The notes beneath the pieces were generated by a model. That model searched no databases, had not been told where the DNA came from, and saw nothing but the letters and a program-made list of their open reading frames with translations. Source: Clostridiales bacterium (GTDB taxonomy: Bacteria > Bacillota > Clostridia > Peptostreptococcales > Anaerovoracaceae). Taken from it: 41,467 nucleotides of DNA. Position numbers and translations under genes: made by a program. Shown here one piece after another: positions 7,933 to 17,349 of the stretch. How positions within the stretch are numbered: position 1 is the first letter of the stretch; each line of letters starts with the position of its first letter. Location: positions 1 to 41,467 of the forward strand of contig JAAYIA010000037.1 in the NCBI GenBank assembly GCA_012735145.1, read 5' to 3'.

Positions 7933-8811
7933 ATGGGTCAGAAAGTTAATCCACATGGAATGAGAGTTGGAATTAACAAGGATTGGAGCTCAAAGTGGTA
8001 TGCGAATAAGAGCAACTTTGCGGATTTCCTTGTAGAAGATAACGAGATCAGAAACTTTGTTAAGAAGAAACTGTATAATGCAGGAGTCTCGAACATTGTG
8101 ATCGAAAGATCTGCAACTGATACGGTTAAAGTCATCGTGATGACAGCAAGACCGGGAATGGTCATCGGAAGATCCGGAGAAGGAATTGAAGAATTCAAAA
8201 AGGGTCTAGTCAAGGTGACAGGGAAAAAGGTAGAAGTCAGCATTGAGGAAGTAAGAAAGACAGCAATAGACGCACAGCTTACAGCAGAAGGCGTTGCTCA
8301 GTCTCTCGAAAGAAGAATTTCCTTCAGAAAAGCAATGAAACAGCCTATCAGCAGAACCATGAAATCGGGAGCCAAAGGGATTAAGATTGTTTGCTCCGGA
8401 AGACTCGGTGGTGCCGAGATTGCAAGAAGTGAAAAGTACAGCGAAGGAAATGTTCCGCTGCATACACTGAGAGCAGATATTGACTATGGTTTTGCAGAGG
8501 CGGATACAACTTACGGAAAGATCGGCGTTAAGGTTTGGATAAACCACGGCGAAATTCTCGATAAAGGTCTCAAGGATGCCGTTCCAAAGTCAGAAGACAG
8601 AAGAGATAAGAAGTCCAGAAGAAACGAGAAGAAGGATAGAAGATCTCAGGGTAAATATGACAGAAGAGACGGGAAAAGATTTGACGGTCGTGAAGCTAAG
8701 CCTGAGGTAAGACCTGCAACCACAAGAGTTCGTAAGGCACCTAAGGTAGAAGCGGCTCCTGCTCCGGCAGAACAGCCAACACCCGAAGCGGTTCAGGAGA
8801 CAGAAGCATAG
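7933..8811 (+). CDS. rpsC: 30S ribosomal protein S3 with C-terminal extension
   Basis: 292 aa against about 215-225 in most bacteria. [14 protein letters not shown] opens the protein, the KH domain loop is VIGRSGEG, and the S3 C-terminal domain ([19 protein letters not shown]) ends near residue 216. The rest is a tail: first an Arg/Lys/Asp-rich block with repeated DRR, then an Ala/Pro/Glu-rich acidic end. S3 sits at the mRNA entry channel and contributes to helicase activity. The tail is an add-on of unknown function. Confidence 0.97.
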   Translation: MGQKVNPHGMRVGINKDWSSKWYANKSNFADFLVEDNEIRNFVKKKLYNAGVSNIVIERSATDTVKVIVMTARPGMVIGRSGEGIEEFKKGLVKVTGKKVEVSIEEVRKTAIDAQLTAEGVAQSLERRISFRKAMKQPISRTMKSGAKGIKIVCSGRLGGAEIARSEKYSEGNVPLHTLRADIDYGFAEADTTYGKIGVKVWINHGEILDKGLKDAVPKSEDRRDKKSRRNEKKDRRSQGKYDRRDGKRFDGREAKPEVRPATTRVRKAPKVEAAPAPAEQPTPEAVQETEA

Positions 8812-8838
8812 TAAATTCAGAGAAAGGAGAAACTCGCC

Positions 8839-9267
8839 ATGTTAATGCCAAAACGTGTTAAGCGCAGAAAACAGCACCGTGGCAGAATGAAGGGTATTGC
8901 AACTAAGGGCAATACCGTTACATACGGGACATATGGATTGGCAGCTGACGATCGTGGATGGATAGATTCCAAGCAGATTGAGGCAGCCAGAGTCGCAATG
9001 ACAAGATCCATTAAGAGGGGCGGAAAAGTTTTCATTAAAATATTTCCACACAAACCAGTAAGCAAGAAGCCTATCGGCGTGCGTATGGGATCCGGAAAAG
9101 GAGCACCAGAGTATTGGGTAGCAGTAGTAAAGCCAGGCAGAGTTATGTTTGAGATAGACGGAGTAACGGAGGAGCAAGCAAAAGAAGCCATAAGACTTGC
9201 ATCACACAAACTGCCAATTAAGTGTAAATTCGTCATCAAAGGACAGGAATCAGGAGGTGAGCAGTAA
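8839..9267 (+). CDS. rplP: 50S ribosomal protein L16
   Basis: 142 aa. [19 protein letters not shown] corresponds to the canonical MLxPKR start of L16, so the first ATG is kept although an ATG two codons later exists; AAAGGAGAAACTCGCC lies upstream. L16 positions A-site tRNA. The stop overlaps the rpmC start by one base. Confidence 0.98.
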   Translation: MLMPKRVKRRKQHRGRMKGIATKGNTVTYGTYGLAADDRGWIDSKQIEAARVAMTRSIKRGGKVFIKIFPHKPVSKKPIGVRMGSGKGAPEYWVAVVKPGRVMFEIDGVTEEQAKEAIRLASHKLPIKCKFVIKGQESGGEQ

Positions 9268-9470
9268 TGATGGATCTGGAGAAAATCAGAAAAATGACAG
9301 ATCAGGAAAGAACTGCTGAACTGGATAGAATGAAGCAGGAGCTGTTCAACCTGAGATTCCAACATGTTACCGGACAGCTTGAAAATCCGGTAAAAATGAG
9401 AGAAGTTAGAAGAGATATCGCAAGAGTTAAGACGGTCATTAGACAAAACGAGCTTAACAAGAACGCTTAA
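9267..9470 (+). CDS. rpmC: 50S ribosomal protein L29
   Basis: 67 aa, two-helix protein at the exit-tunnel rim. [17 protein letters not shown] and the basic [11 protein letters not shown] are diagnostic. It starts on a tandem ATGATG; the ribosome binding site AGGAGGTGA is inside rplP. One-base overlap with rplP suggests coupling. Confidence 0.97.
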   Translation: MMDLEKIRKMTDQERTAELDRMKQELFNLRFQHVTGQLENPVKMREVRRDIARVKTVIRQNELNKNA

Positions 9471-9489
9471 GAAGGGAGGATAGCTAACA

Positions 9490-9744
9490 ATGGAAAGAAA
9501 TAAAAGAAAGACAAGAGTTGGTATCGTTGTAAGCGATAAGATGGAAAAAACTGTTGTTGTTGCTACAGAAGAAATCGTTAGACATTCTCTTTATGGCAAG
9601 GGCGTTAAGAGAACTGTTAAGTTCAAGGCTCATGATGAGAATAACGAATGTGGCATCGGCGATAAGGTTATGATCATGGAAACAAGACCTCTTTCGAAAG
9701 ATAAGAGATGGAGAATGGTCAATATCGTAGAGAAGGCTAAGTAA
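9490..9744 (+). CDS. rpsQ: 30S ribosomal protein S17
   Basis: 84 aa, OB-fold primary binder of 16S r[21 protein letters not shown] and [14 protein letters not shown] are the family signatures. GGGAGGATAG precedes the start. It lies 19 nt after rpmC and 13 nt before rplN. Confidence 0.98.
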   Translation: MERNKRKTRVGIVVSDKMEKTVVVATEEIVRHSLYGKGVKRTVKFKAHDENNECGIGDKVMIMETRPLSKDKRWRMVNIVEKAK

Positions 9745-9757
9745 GGAGGCAACATAA

Positions 9758-10132
9758 ATGATTCAGAGTGAAACAAAATTGAGAGTTGCCGACAATTCTG
9801 GAGCTAAGGAACTGCTGTGCATTAGAGTTCTTGGTGGAACCGGACGCAAGTATGCGAACATCGGGGATGTTATTGTTTGCTCCGTTAAGGAAGCAACACC
9901 GGGCGGATCTGTCAAGAAGGGTGATGTGGTTAAAGCAGTTGTAGTTAGAAGCAAGAGCGGCACAAGAAGAGATGACGGATCATACGTTAAGTTTGATCAA
10001 AACGCTGCTGTAATTATCAAGGAAAAGAACGACAAAAATCCTGTGGGCACACGTATCTTTGGACCTGTTGCAAGAGAACTAAGAGATAGGGGCTTTATGA
10101 AGATCGTGTCATTGGCACCGGAAGTATTATAG
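9758..10132 (+). CDS. rplN: 50S ribosomal protein L14
   Basis: 124 aa. [19 protein letters not shown] and [13 protein letters not shown] are diagnostic of L14, which bridges to 16S helix 14 and is contacted by RsfS. GTAAGGAGGC gives the ribosome binding site. The start of rplX follows closely. Confidence 0.98.
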   Translation: MIQSETKLRVADNSGAKELLCIRVLGGTGRKYANIGDVIVCSVKEATPGGSVKKGDVVKAVVVRSKSGTRRDDGSYVKFDQNAAVIIKEKNDKNPVGTRIFGPVARELRDRGFMKIVSLAPEVL

Positions 10133-10143
10133 GGGGTGTGGTG

Positions 10144-10449
10144 ATGCAGATTAGAAAAGATGATACAGTAGTTGTAATTGCAGGAAAAGATAAGGGTACA
10201 GTAGGAACAGTACTCAGAACAATTCCTAAGAAAAATCAGGTTGTGGTTGAAGGCGTTAATGTTCAAACTAAGCACGCAAAAGCAACAAGAACAACCCCAT
10301 CAGAGATTAAGCATATTGAAGGACCTATCGATGCGTCAAACGTTATGTTTTACGACAAGAAAACAAAGCAAGCAACGAGAATCGGACATGATTTTGTAGA
10401 CGGCAAGAAGGTCAGAGTATCTAAAAAAACCGGAAAAACAATTGAGTAG
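10144..10449 (+). CDS. rplX: 50S ribosomal protein L24
   Basis: 101 aa. The KOW motif is [18 protein letters not shown], with RHEIEGPI-type region as [13 protein letters not shown]24 initiates 50S assembly. Two in-frame GTG codons (10138, 10141) precede the ATG at 10144; they are too close to the AGGGGG site at 10131-10136, so I start at the ATG. Confidence 0.95.
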   Translation: MQIRKDDTVVVIAGKDKGTVGTVLRTIPKKNQVVVEGVNVQTKHAKATRTTPSEIKHIEGPIDASNVMFYDKKTKQATRIGHDFVDGKKVRVSKKTGKTIE

Positions 10450-10467
10450 GAAAGGAGGAGCAACAGA

Positions 10468-11019
10468 ATGGAAATAAGACTTAAAGATAAATATAAGAAT
10501 GAAGTTTTCAAAGCCATGCAGGAAAAGTTTAGCTACTCCAATCCAATGGAAACTCCAAAGTTGACAAAAATAACAATCAACATGGGACTTTCCGAGGCTA
10601 AGGACAATGCTAAGATACTTGAAAGTGCAGTTAAAGAAATCTCGCTAATTACAGGGCAGAGACCTGTGGTTACAAAGGCACGTAAATCCATCGCTAACTT
10701 TAAGGTGAGAGAAGGAATGCCTGTCGGAGCTAAGGTTACTTTGAGAGGAAACAGAATGTATGTTTTTGCTGATAAGCTGTTCAACCTCGCTCTTCCAAGA
10801 GTAAGAGACTTCAAGGGACTCAGCAGAAATTCATTCGACGGTAGAGGAAACTACTCCATGGGATTAAAGGAGCAGCTTATCTTCCCTGAGATCGTTTACG
10901 ATGATGTTGAAACTATAAAGGGTATGAACATTGTTTTCACAACAACAGCGAAAACAGATGAAGAGGCAATGGCTCTTCTGGAACTGATGGGAATGCCTTT
11001 TGCAAAGAACGCAAAGTAG
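10468..11019 (+). CDS. rplE: 50S ribosomal protein L5
   Basis: 183 aa, standard. L5 binds 5S rRNA and touches P-site t[20 protein letters not shown] and [17 protein letters not shown] are characteristic. AAAGGAGGAG precedes the ATG. The next gene, rpsZ, begins 15 nt after the stop. Confidence 0.98.
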   Translation: MEIRLKDKYKNEVFKAMQEKFSYSNPMETPKLTKITINMGLSEAKDNAKILESAVKEISLITGQRPVVTKARKSIANFKVREGMPVGAKVTLRGNRMYVFADKLFNLALPRVRDFKGLSRNSFDGRGNYSMGLKEQLIFPEIVYDDVETIKGMNIVFTTTAKTDEEAMALLELMGMPFAKNAK

Positions 11020-11034
11020 TATTAGGAGGAGAAT

Positions 11035-11220
11035 ATGGCAAAGACTGCAATGAAAGTTAAGCAGATGAAAAAGCCTAAGTATTCAACAAGGGCTTATACC
11101 AGATGTAAAATCTGCGGAAGACCGCACTCAGTTCTGAAGAAGTATGGAGTGTGTCGTATCTGCTTCAGAGAGCTTGCTTATAAGGGCGAAATTCCTGGGG
11201 TTAGAAAAGCAAGCTGGTAA
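11035..11220 (+). CDS. rpsZ: 30S ribosomal protein S14, zinc type
   Basis: 61 aa, the short zinc-binding (C+) form of S14. The zinc knuckle is C24-x2-C27...C40-x2-C43 ([20 protein letters not shown]), and the C-terminus [11 protein letters not shown] is invariant. No zinc-independent S14 is seen in this window. It is followed by a 71-nt structured gap before rpsH. Confidence 0.98.
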   Translation: MAKTAMKVKQMKKPKYSTRAYTRCKICGRPHSVLKKYGVCRICFRELAYKGEIPGVRKASW

Positions 11221-11231
11221 ATGTTAATTTT

Positions 11232-11269
11232 CGCAGGCCCATCGCTCAAAGAGATAGGTGGGAACCGCG
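11232..11269 (+). promoter_or_regulatory. Stem-loop between rpsZ and rpsH
   Basis: CGCaGG (11232-11237) pairs with CCGCG (11265-11269), CCCATC (11238-11243) with GGTGGG (11257-11262), and CTC with GAG around an AAA loop, giving about 14 pairs. It lies directly before the rpsH ribosome binding site. S8 autoregulates the spc operon in E. coli through a mimic of its rRNA site; whether this hairpin does the same is inference. Confidence 0.5.
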
Positions 11270-11291
11270 TTAAGAAAGGAGAAAGACTGTT

Positions 11292-11690
11292 ATGGCAATG
11301 ACAGACCCAATTGCAGATATGCTGACAAGGATCAGAAATGCAAATACAGCCGGTCATTCAAGTGTAGATATCCCTGCATCAAATATGAAAAAATCCATCG
11401 CAGAAATCTTAGTAAACGAAGGATTCATAAGCGGGTACAATGTGATTTCCGACACTGCACAGGGAACTATCAAGGTAGATCTGAAGTATGGACCGAACAA
11501 GGAAAAGACGATCTACGGAATTAAGAAAATATCGAAGCCCGGTCTCAAGGTTTACGCAAAGGCTGATAAGGTTCCAAAGGTCCTCGGGGGACTGGGAATC
11601 GCCATCCTTTCGACTTCCAAGGGTGTTATCACCGACAAGGAAGCTCGTAAGATGGGAATCGGCGGAGAAGTTGTTTGTTACGTTTGGTAG
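11292..11690 (+). CDS. rpsH: 30S ribosomal protein S8
   Basis: 132 aa. [16 protein letters not shown] at the N-terminus and [15 protein letters not shown] near the C-terminus are the S8 signatures. S8 is a primary binder of the 16S central domain. AAAGGAGAAAG precedes the ATG, and rplF starts 12 nt after the stop. Confidence 0.98.
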   Translation: MAMTDPIADMLTRIRNANTAGHSSVDIPASNMKKSIAEILVNEGFISGYNVISDTAQGTIKVDLKYGPNKEKTIYGIKKISKPGLKVYAKADKVPKVLGGLGIAILSTSKGVITDKEARKMGIGGEVVCYVW

Positions 11691-11702
11691 GAGGTAGACA
11701 AT

Positions 11703-12245
11703 ATGTCAAGAATTGGTATTAGACCTATAACCATCCCTGCCGGCGTAGAAATAACGGTAGAAGATGGGAATCTCATCAAGGTAAAGGGACCTAAAGGAGA
11801 ACTTTCTTCAAGTGTAAGCAAGAATTTGAAGGTTACAATAGAAGATGGAACTTTGAAGATCGCAAGACCTAACGATGGAAGAGAAAACAGATCGCAGCAC
11901 GGTCTGGCAAGAACCCTTATCAATAACATGGTGGAGGGTGTAACTAATGGTTACGAAAAAAAATTGCTTATTGTAGGAGTAGGATACTCCGTTTCAAAAC
12001 AGGGAAACAAGCTTGTGCTTAAGCTGGGATACTCACACCCAATCGAGCTGATTGACCCTGAAGGTATAACTACAGAAGCTCCTGATGCGAATACAATAAT
12101 CATCAAGGGAATCGACAAGGCACTGGTAGGCAACTATGCTGCAGATATCAGAGCTTGGAGACAGCCTGAACCATACAAGGGCAAAGGCGTTCTATATGAT
12201 GGAGAAGTTGTTCGTAAGAAGGAAGGCAAGAGCGGAGCCGCATAG
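11703..12245 (+). CDS. rplF: 50S ribosomal protein L6
   Basis: 180 aa with the usual duplicated fold. [17 protein letters not shown] opens it and [20 protein letters not shown] closes it, both conserved. L6 lies near the factor-binding site. GGAGGTAG is the ribosome binding site. Confidence 0.98.
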   Translation: MSRIGIRPITIPAGVEITVEDGNLIKVKGPKGELSSSVSKNLKVTIEDGTLKIARPNDGRENRSQHGLARTLINNMVEGVTNGYEKKLLIVGVGYSVSKQGNKLVLKLGYSHPIELIDPEGITTEAPDANTIIIKGIDKALVGNYAADIRAWRQPEPYKGKGVLYDGEVVRKKEGKSGAA

Positions 12246-12259
12246 GAAAGGAGACGAAA

Positions 12260-12625
12260 ATGGCAAATTTAAGCAGAAATGATAGAAGACTCAAGAGACA
12301 TGAAAGAGTACGCAAAAACGTTTTCGGAACTCCTGAAAAACCAAGAATGTGCGTGTTCAGATCCAATACCAACATCTCGGTTCAGATTATCGATGATGTA
12401 AACGGTACAACTTTGGTAGCAGCCTCTTCCGCAGATAAGGGCCTCAAGGCAGAGATCGCTTATGGCGGGAACAAAGAAGCCGCAGCTAAAGTAGGCAAGG
12501 CAATAGGAGAGAAAGCTATAGCAAAAGGCATCAATACGGTTTGCTTTGACAGAGGCGGATACCTCTTCCATGGAAGAGTTAAAGAGCTCGCTGACGCAGC
12601 ACGTGAAGCCGGACTGGATTTCTAA
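12260..12625 (+). CDS. rplR: 50S ribosomal protein L18
   Basis: 121 aa. The basic N-terminus [16 protein letters not shown] and [20 protein letters not shown] identify L18, which carries 5S rRNA into the central protuberance with L5. GGAAAGGAGACG lies before the ATG. Confidence 0.98.
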   Translation: MANLSRNDRRLKRHERVRKNVFGTPEKPRMCVFRSNTNISVQIIDDVNGTTLVAASSADKGLKAEIAYGGNKEAAAKVGKAIGEKAIAKGINTVCFDRGGYLFHGRVKELADAAREAGLDF

Positions 12626-12638
12626 GGGAGGACACGGA

Positions 12639-13142
12639 ATGCAGAAAAGAATTGACGCATCCAAGCTCGAGCTGACAGAAAACATCGTTGATATCAGACG
12701 AGTTGCAAAGACAGTAAAGGGCGGAAAGAACATTAAGTTCTCCGTTACAGTCGTTGTAGGAGATGGCGAAGGGCACGTGGGAATGGGTCTTGGTAAAGCT
12801 GTCGAAATTCCTGAAGCTGTTAGAAAAGCTACTGAGGATGCTAAGAAGAAAATGATATATGTGCCTACAGTAGGAACTACAGTTCCTCATGAAATACTGG
12901 GCATATTTGGAGCAGGCAAGGTTCTTATCATGCCTTCTGCAAGAGGTACGGGAGTTATAGCAGGATCATCTGTTCGTACTGTACTCGAAGCAGCAGGAAT
13001 TAAGGACGTAAGAGCTAAGTCTCTCGGAACAAGTAACACTGGTAACATGGCAAGAGCAACAATGGAAGGTCTGAAGAATCTTATGACTATAGAAGAAGTT
13101 GCAAAGCGTCGTGGCAAATCAGCAGAAGATATTATCGGATAG
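12639..13142 (+). CDS. rpsE: 30S ribosomal protein S5
   Basis: 167 aa when started at the ATG at 12639, which has GGGAGGACAC upstream; the open frame extends 31 codons further up into rplR but without a start site, and the family begins as here. The double-stranded RNA-binding domain has [18 protein letters not shown], and the C-terminal domain has [15 protein letters not shown]5 affects decoding fidelity. Confidence 0.97.
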   Translation: MQKRIDASKLELTENIVDIRRVAKTVKGGKNIKFSVTVVVGDGEGHVGMGLGKAVEIPEAVRKATEDAKKKMIYVPTVGTTVPHEILGIFGAGKVLIMPSARGTGVIAGSSVRTVLEAAGIKDVRAKSLGTSNTGNMARATMEGLKNLMTIEEVAKRRGKSAEDIIG

Positions 13143-13153
13143 GAGGCAAGGAT

Positions 13154-13333
13154 ATGGCAAAACTTAGAATTACATTAGTTAAGAGTCCAATCTCTTGTCA
13201 AGGAAAACATAAGAAGATTGTGAAGGCACTAGGGCTCAAAAGCCTAAACCACAGTGTCGAGCTTGAGGATTCTCCTGCAACAAGAGGAGCAATCAATAAG
13301 ATTCCACATCTTCTGAAGGTAGAAGAGCTGTAA
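13154..13333 (+). CDS. rpmD: 50S ribosomal protein L30
   Basis: 59 aa, small but complete. [20 protein letters not shown] is the L30 N-terminus, followed by [17 protein letters not shown] and [12 protein letters not shown]. It has GGAGGCAAGGAT before the ATG, sits 11 nt after rpsE and 13 nt before rplO, exactly where L30 is expected. Confidence 0.96.
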   Translation: MAKLRITLVKSPISCQGKHKKIVKALGLKSLNHSVELEDSPATRGAINKIPHLLKVEEL

Positions 13334-13346
13334 GGAGGGCAGACCC

Positions 13347-13787
13347 ATGAGAATTCATGAACTAAAAAAGCCTGAAGGCTCCACACAAAAACCGAAGAGA
13401 GTAGGTCGAGGTCAAGGATCCGGCTGGGGAACAACTGCCGGCAGAGGCATGAACGGCCAGAACTCAAGAAGTGGTGGAGGAGTTAGATTGGGCTTTGAGG
13501 GTGGACAGATGCCACTCTACAGAAGAATTCCTAAAAGAGGATTCAACAATAAATGGGCTAAAGAATACGCTGAAGTAAACATTGCGGATCTTAACAGATT
13601 TGAAAATGATACAGTAGTTGATAGAGATCTTCTACTAAGTAGCGGATTGGTTAAGCAGGTTCAGGATGGAGTCAAGATTCTCGGAAACGGAGATCTTGAG
13701 AAGAAAATCATTGTCAAAGCAGAAAAGTTCAGCAAAAGTGCTGCCGAAAAAATTACAAAGGCAGGCGGAAAGATAGAGGTTATCTAA
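13347..13787 (+). CDS. rplO: 50S ribosomal protein L15
   Basis: 146 aa. The Gly-rich N-terminal extension [20 protein letters not shown] and [17 protein letters not shown] are diagnostic. It is a late-assembly 50S protein. Its stop overlaps the secY start by one base. Confidence 0.98.
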   Translation: MRIHELKKPEGSTQKPKRVGRGQGSGWGTTAGRGMNGQNSRSGGGVRLGFEGGQMPLYRRIPKRGFNNKWAKEYAEVNIADLNRFENDTVVDRDLLLSSGLVKQVQDGVKILGNGDLEKKIIVKAEKFSKSAAEKITKAGGKIEVI

Positions 13788-15067
13788 TGCAACTTGTGAA
13801 GACATTCTCTCAGGCATGGAAAATCCCAGAGCTTAGAAAAAAGATGATCTTTACACTTTTCATGCTTGTAATATTCAGAATCGGATCAAATATTCCGGTA
13901 CCGGGTATAAACAGAGAGTATCTAGCTCAGATGTTCACAGGCGAAACAGGATTGCTGGATTTATTCGATTTGTTCTCCGGCGGTGCGTTCAGCAACTTTA
14001 CGATTTTTGCACTGAGCATTACGCCGTATGTAACATCATCGATTATCGTTCAGCTTCTTACGATTGCTTTTCCTTATTTCGAGCGTCTCGCGCGTGAGGG
14101 ATCTGAAGGTCGTAAGAAGATGGCAGCGGTTACAAGGTATATGACTGTAGGGCTTGGACTCATCCAGGCAATAGGTCTGACAATCGGTCTTTTCAGAAAG
14201 GCTATTGTTGACCAAAGTGCGTTCAATATGATAACAATCATCGTTATCCTGACTGCAGGTACATCATTCCTTATGTGGCTTGGTGAGCAAATCAATGAGT
14301 ATGGAATTGGAAACGGTATCTCAATGATTATTTTTGCAGGTATCGTAGCTAGACTGCCATCCGTTGTCAGAGGTATCGCTACACAGGTTAAAGACGGAGC
14401 AGTATCGCTTATCGCTGTAATTGCTCTTGTCATCATTGCTATTTTGGTAACAATGGTAATTATTCAAATGCAAGAGGGTGTCAGAAAGGTTCCCGTACAA
14501 TATGCAAAGAGAGTTGTTGGAAGAAAGATGTATGGCGGACAGTCCACTCACATTCCTATGAAAGTGAATCAAGCAGGCGTTATTCCAATCATCTTCTCGC
14601 TTTCACTTTTGCAATTTCCACTTACAATTACATACTTTGCACGAGGTTCTGGGTTCACAGACTTTGTAACAAAGTATCTGTCACCATCAGGCAATCCGGG
14701 TGTATGGTTATACTCAATATTGAATATAATACTCGTAATGTTCTTTACATATTTTTATACGGCTATTATGTTCAACCCAGCAGACGTTGCTGATCAGATG
14801 AGACAAAACGGAGGATTTATTCCGGGTATCAGACCCGGAGTGGCTACAGTAGAGTACCTTACTAAGGTAATGAGCAGACTGTGTCTGGCAGGAGGAATTT
14901 TCTTGGCGGCAGTCGCAACAATTCCTACAATAGTAAGCATATTCACACCATTCAATTTTTCGTTCGGAGGTACTTCTCTTCTGATTATGGTAGGTGTGGC
15001 ACTTGATATCGTACAACAACTTGAGAATCAGATGTTGATGAGAAATTATCAGGGATTCCTCAAATAA
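13787..15067 (+). CDS. secY: Protein translocase channel subunit SecY
   Basis: 426 aa with ten predicted membrane helices, the size of bacterial SecY. Typical segments are FRIGSNIPVPGI at the end of TM1, the plug-region GLLDLFDLFSGGAFSN, the cytosolic loop around GGQSTHIPMKVNQAGVIP, and DVADQMRQNGGFIPGIRPG. It forms the Sec pore with SecE and SecG. It starts on the last base of rplO, with GAGGTTATCT as a modest ribosome binding site, so its synthesis is coupled to the ribosomal genes. Confidence 0.98.
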   Translation: MQLVKTFSQAWKIPELRKKMIFTLFMLVIFRIGSNIPVPGINREYLAQMFTGETGLLDLFDLFSGGAFSNFTIFALSITPYVTSSIIVQLLTIAFPYFERLAREGSEGRKKMAAVTRYMTVGLGLIQAIGLTIGLFRKAIVDQSAFNMITIIVILTAGTSFLMWLGEQINEYGIGNGISMIIFAGIVARLPSVVRGIATQVKDGAVSLIAVIALVIIAILVTMVIIQMQEGVRKVPVQYAKRVVGRKMYGGQSTHIPMKVNQAGVIPIIFSLSLLQFPLTITYFARGSGFTDFVTKYLSPSGNPGVWLYSILNIILVMFFTYFYTAIMFNPADVADQMRQNGGFIPGIRPGVATVEYLTKVMSRLCLAGGIFLAAVATIPTIVSIFTPFNFSFGGTSLLIMVGVALDIVQQLENQMLMRNYQGFLK

Positions 15068-15102
15068 ACTGTTATTATCGCAGGTCAGATAAAGGAGCAT
15101 AA

Positions 15103-15747
15103 ATGAGAGCGGTTTTATTGGGACCTCCCGGAGCCGGGAAGGGTACGCAGGCGGTTAAGCTGGTTGAAAAATACAGAATTCCGCAGATTTCAACGGGTGA
15201 TATTTTTAGAAAAAATATCAAAGAAGAGACAGAACTTGGCAAAAAGGTTCAAGAATATACGACATCAGGTCGTCTTGTACCGGATGAGTTAGTCGTAGAT
15301 CTTGTTAAGGATAGACTTCAGCAGGAAGATTGTAAGAATGGATATCTTCTTGATGGATTTCCAAGAACTATATCTCAAGCGGAGCAGCTCGATGAATATC
15401 TTAAGGAAAGAGGAGAGCAGCTTGATGCTGTTATCAACTTCGAGGTGGGACATGATACACTGATGGAACGGCTTACAGGTAGAAGAATCTGTAAGGTATG
15501 CGGTGCAGGATACCATGTTAAGAATATTCCACCTAGAGTTGAGGGAGTATGCGATAAATGCGGAGGAGAACTCGAACAAAGGAAGGACGATACTGCAGAA
15601 ACGGCAGAGAAGAGAATCGCTGTATATGAAGAATCTACAGCGCCTTTGATTGACTACTACGCAAAAAATGGAGCTCTTAAGAACTTTAATGCAGAAAAAG
15701 ATCATTCAATCGTTTTTGAAGAGATTATTGCAGCGCTGGGGGAATAG
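15103..15747 (+). CDS. adk: Adenylate kinase (zinc-LID type)
   Basis: 214 aa. It interconverts ATP + AMP and 2 ADP. The P-loop is GPPGAGKGTQ (residues 7-16), the AMP site includes STGDIFRKN, and DGFPRTI is at 84-90. The LID carries four cysteines, C130-x2-C133...C150-x2-C153, the zinc form common in Gram-positive bacteria. It is 35 nt after secY with AAAGGAGC upstream and 3 nt before map. Confidence 0.98.
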   Translation: MRAVLLGPPGAGKGTQAVKLVEKYRIPQISTGDIFRKNIKEETELGKKVQEYTTSGRLVPDELVVDLVKDRLQQEDCKNGYLLDGFPRTISQAEQLDEYLKERGEQLDAVINFEVGHDTLMERLTGRRICKVCGAGYHVKNIPPRVEGVCDKCGGELEQRKDDTAETAEKRIAVYEESTAPLIDYYAKNGALKNFNAEKDHSIVFEEIIAALGE

Positions 15748-15750
15748 TAA

Positions 15751-16497
15751 ATGATTATAATCAAGTCGAAAAGAGAGATTGACTTGATGAGAGTGCCGTG
15801 TAAGATCACAGCAGAAATTCTGAGAGAACTTGCAGACTATATCAAGCCGGGGATATCCACGATGGATATCAATGAATATGTAGAGAGCAGAATTACTAAC
15901 CATGATATGATACCGACTTTCAAAGGATATGGCGGCTTTCCGGCAGGGGCTTGTGTATCGGTGAACGAAGAAGTTATCCATGGTATTCCATCAGTTAATA
16001 GGATATTGGAAGAGGGAGATATCGTAAGTGTAGATATCGGTGCTACCTACAAAGGCTATAACAGCGATGCTGCCAGAACTTATCCGATAGGAAAGATAAG
16101 CGATGAAGACAGTAAACTGATAGAAGTCACAAAGCAAAGTTTTTTTGAAGGTATTAAATATGCTAAGGAAGGATATAAAATCCGAGACATAGGACATGCT
16201 ATCCAAAAATACGCAGAAAGCTTTGGTATGGGTGTTGTCAGAGACTTTACCGGCCATGGAACGGGGTCAGCTCTTCATGAGGACCCGATAATACCGAATT
16301 ACGGTAAGCCGGGTCGAGGAGCTATGATTGAGAAAAACATGACTTTGGCGATAGAACCCATGATCACCCTCGGAACATACGAAGTTAAGGTTCTCGGCAA
16401 TAAGTGGACAACAGTGACAGCCGACGGAAAGAAGGCAGCACACTACGAGAATACGATATTGGTCACCGATGGCGAACCCGAGATTTTAACTCTGTAA
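15751..16497 (+). CDS. map: Type I methionine aminopeptidase
   Basis: 248 aa. It removes the initiator Met from new proteins. All metal ligands of the pita-bread fold are visible: D95 (SVDIGA), D106 (NSDAAR), H169 (FTGHGTG), E202 (AIEPM) and E233 (HYENT), plus the substrate His77 (VIHGIP). Like B. subtilis Map it lacks an N-terminal zinc domain. It follows adk by 3 nt and precedes infA by 13 nt; the KOW-domain gene often found between map and infA in Clostridia is absent. Confidence 0.98.
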   Translation: MIIIKSKREIDLMRVPCKITAEILRELADYIKPGISTMDINEYVESRITNHDMIPTFKGYGGFPAGACVSVNEEVIHGIPSVNRILEEGDIVSVDIGATYKGYNSDAARTYPIGKISDEDSKLIEVTKQSFFEGIKYAKEGYKIRDIGHAIQKYAESFGMGVVRDFTGHGTGSALHEDPIIPNYGKPGRGAMIEKNMTLAIEPMITLGTYEVKVLGNKWTTVTADGKKAAHYENTILVTDGEPEILTL

Positions 16498-16510
16498 GAG
16501 GAGGTAATGA

Positions 16511-16729
16511 ATGGCTAAGAACAATACCATAGAAGCGATGGGTACGGTTGTTGATGCGCAGCCCAACGCAATGTTCAAAGTGAAGCTGGAGAATGGTTTT
16601 GAGGTGCTTGCTCATATTTCCGGTAAGATAAGAAAGAACTACATTCGCATTCTGCCGGGTGATAAGGTCAAGGTAGAATTATCACCTTATGATTTGACTC
16701 GAGGCAGAATCACATGGAGGGAGAAATAA
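16511..16729 (+). CDS. infA: Translation initiation factor IF-1
   Basis: 72 aa, OB-fold. [21 protein letters not shown] and [15 protein letters not shown] are the IF-1 signatures. IF-1 occupies the 30S A site during initiation. AGAGGAGGTA precedes the start. rpmJ begins one base after its stop. Confidence 0.98.
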   Translation: MAKNNTIEAMGTVVDAQPNAMFKVKLENGFEVLAHISGKIRKNYIRILPGDKVKVELSPYDLTRGRITWREK

Positions 16730-16730
16730 A

Positions 16731-16844
16731 ATGAAAGTAAGAGCATCAGTAAAGCCTATGTGCGAAAAGTGCAAGATAATCAAAAGAAGAGGCAGAGTTA
16801 TGGTTATCTGCGAAAACCCTAAGCACAAACAAAGACAAGGCTAA
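16731..16844 (+). CDS. rpmJ: 50S ribosomal protein L36, zinc type
   Basis: 37 aa. [20 protein letters not shown] contains C11-x2-C14, and C27 and H32 complete the zinc ribbon ([13 protein letters not shown]). It follows infA directly, as in nearly all bacteria. The ribosome binding site GGAGGGAG is inside the end of infA. Confidence 0.97.
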   Translation: MKVRASVKPMCEKCKIIKRRGRVMVICENPKHKQRQG

Positions 16845-16855
16845 TAAAAGTCAAT

Positions 16856-16951
16856 AGGTGTCGCGTCGCCGGGAGACGCGAATAAAAACACTTAAATATT
16901 TAAAATAGAACCCCTGTCTATATCACCTCCCGGAAAGGTGACGGAAGATAG
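16856..16951 (+). promoter_or_regulatory. Two-hairpin leader region before rpsM
   Basis: The 122-nt rpmJ-rpsM gap can form two stem-loops. The first pairs AGGTGT with ACACTT and CGCGTC with GACGCG (about 16856-16893). The second pairs TCACCT (16923-16928) with AGGTGA (16936-16941) inside a CTAT/ATAG closure and ends just before the rpsM AAAGGAGG. Between them lies TTTAAAATAGAAC, which recurs before rpoA. In E. coli the S4 target is in this position of the alpha operon; the analogy is inference. Confidence 0.5.
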
Positions 16952-16966
16952 GAAAGGAGGAAGAGA

Positions 16967-17332
16967 ATGGCAAGAATTGCCGGAGTTGACCTTCCAAGAG
17001 ATAAGAGGATCGAGACCGGTCTGACATATATCTACGGAATAGGTCTGCACACATCCAAAGACATTCTCGCTAAAGCGGGAATAAATCCTGATGTTAGAGT
17101 TAAGGATCTGACAGAAGAAGATGCCGGAAAAATCAGAAAAGTTATCGAGGCTGATTACATGGTAGAAGGTGATCTTAGAAGAGAGGTCTCACTCAATATC
17201 AAGAGACTAATGGAGATTGGTACCTACAGAGGTATTAGACACAGAAGAGGATTGCCTGTAAGAGGACAAAAAACTAAAACAAATGCAAGAACACGTAAAG
17301 GCCCTAAGCGCCTTGCGGGTAAGAAAAGGTAA
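16967..17332 (+). CDS. rpsM: 30S ribosomal protein S13
   Basis: 121 aa. [19 protein letters not shown] and [20 protein letters not shown] are diagnostic. S13 forms the B1 intersubunit bridges with L5. GAAAGGAGGAAG lies before the ATG. It opens the alpha part of the cluster; rpsK follows after 17 nt. Confidence 0.98.
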   Translation: MARIAGVDLPRDKRIETGLTYIYGIGLHTSKDILAKAGINPDVRVKDLTEEDAGKIRKVIEADYMVEGDLRREVSLNIKRLMEIGTYRGIRHRRGLPVRGQKTKTNARTRKGPKRLAGKKR

Positions 17333-17349
17333 GGGAGGAGGTATAAGTT

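Noticed and set aside
11251-11269. T-box-like string AGGTGGGAACCGCG
   Set aside because: It resembles the T-box antiterminator motif, but there is no specifier stem or terminator and it lies within the ribosomal cluster; it is explained by the local hairpin.
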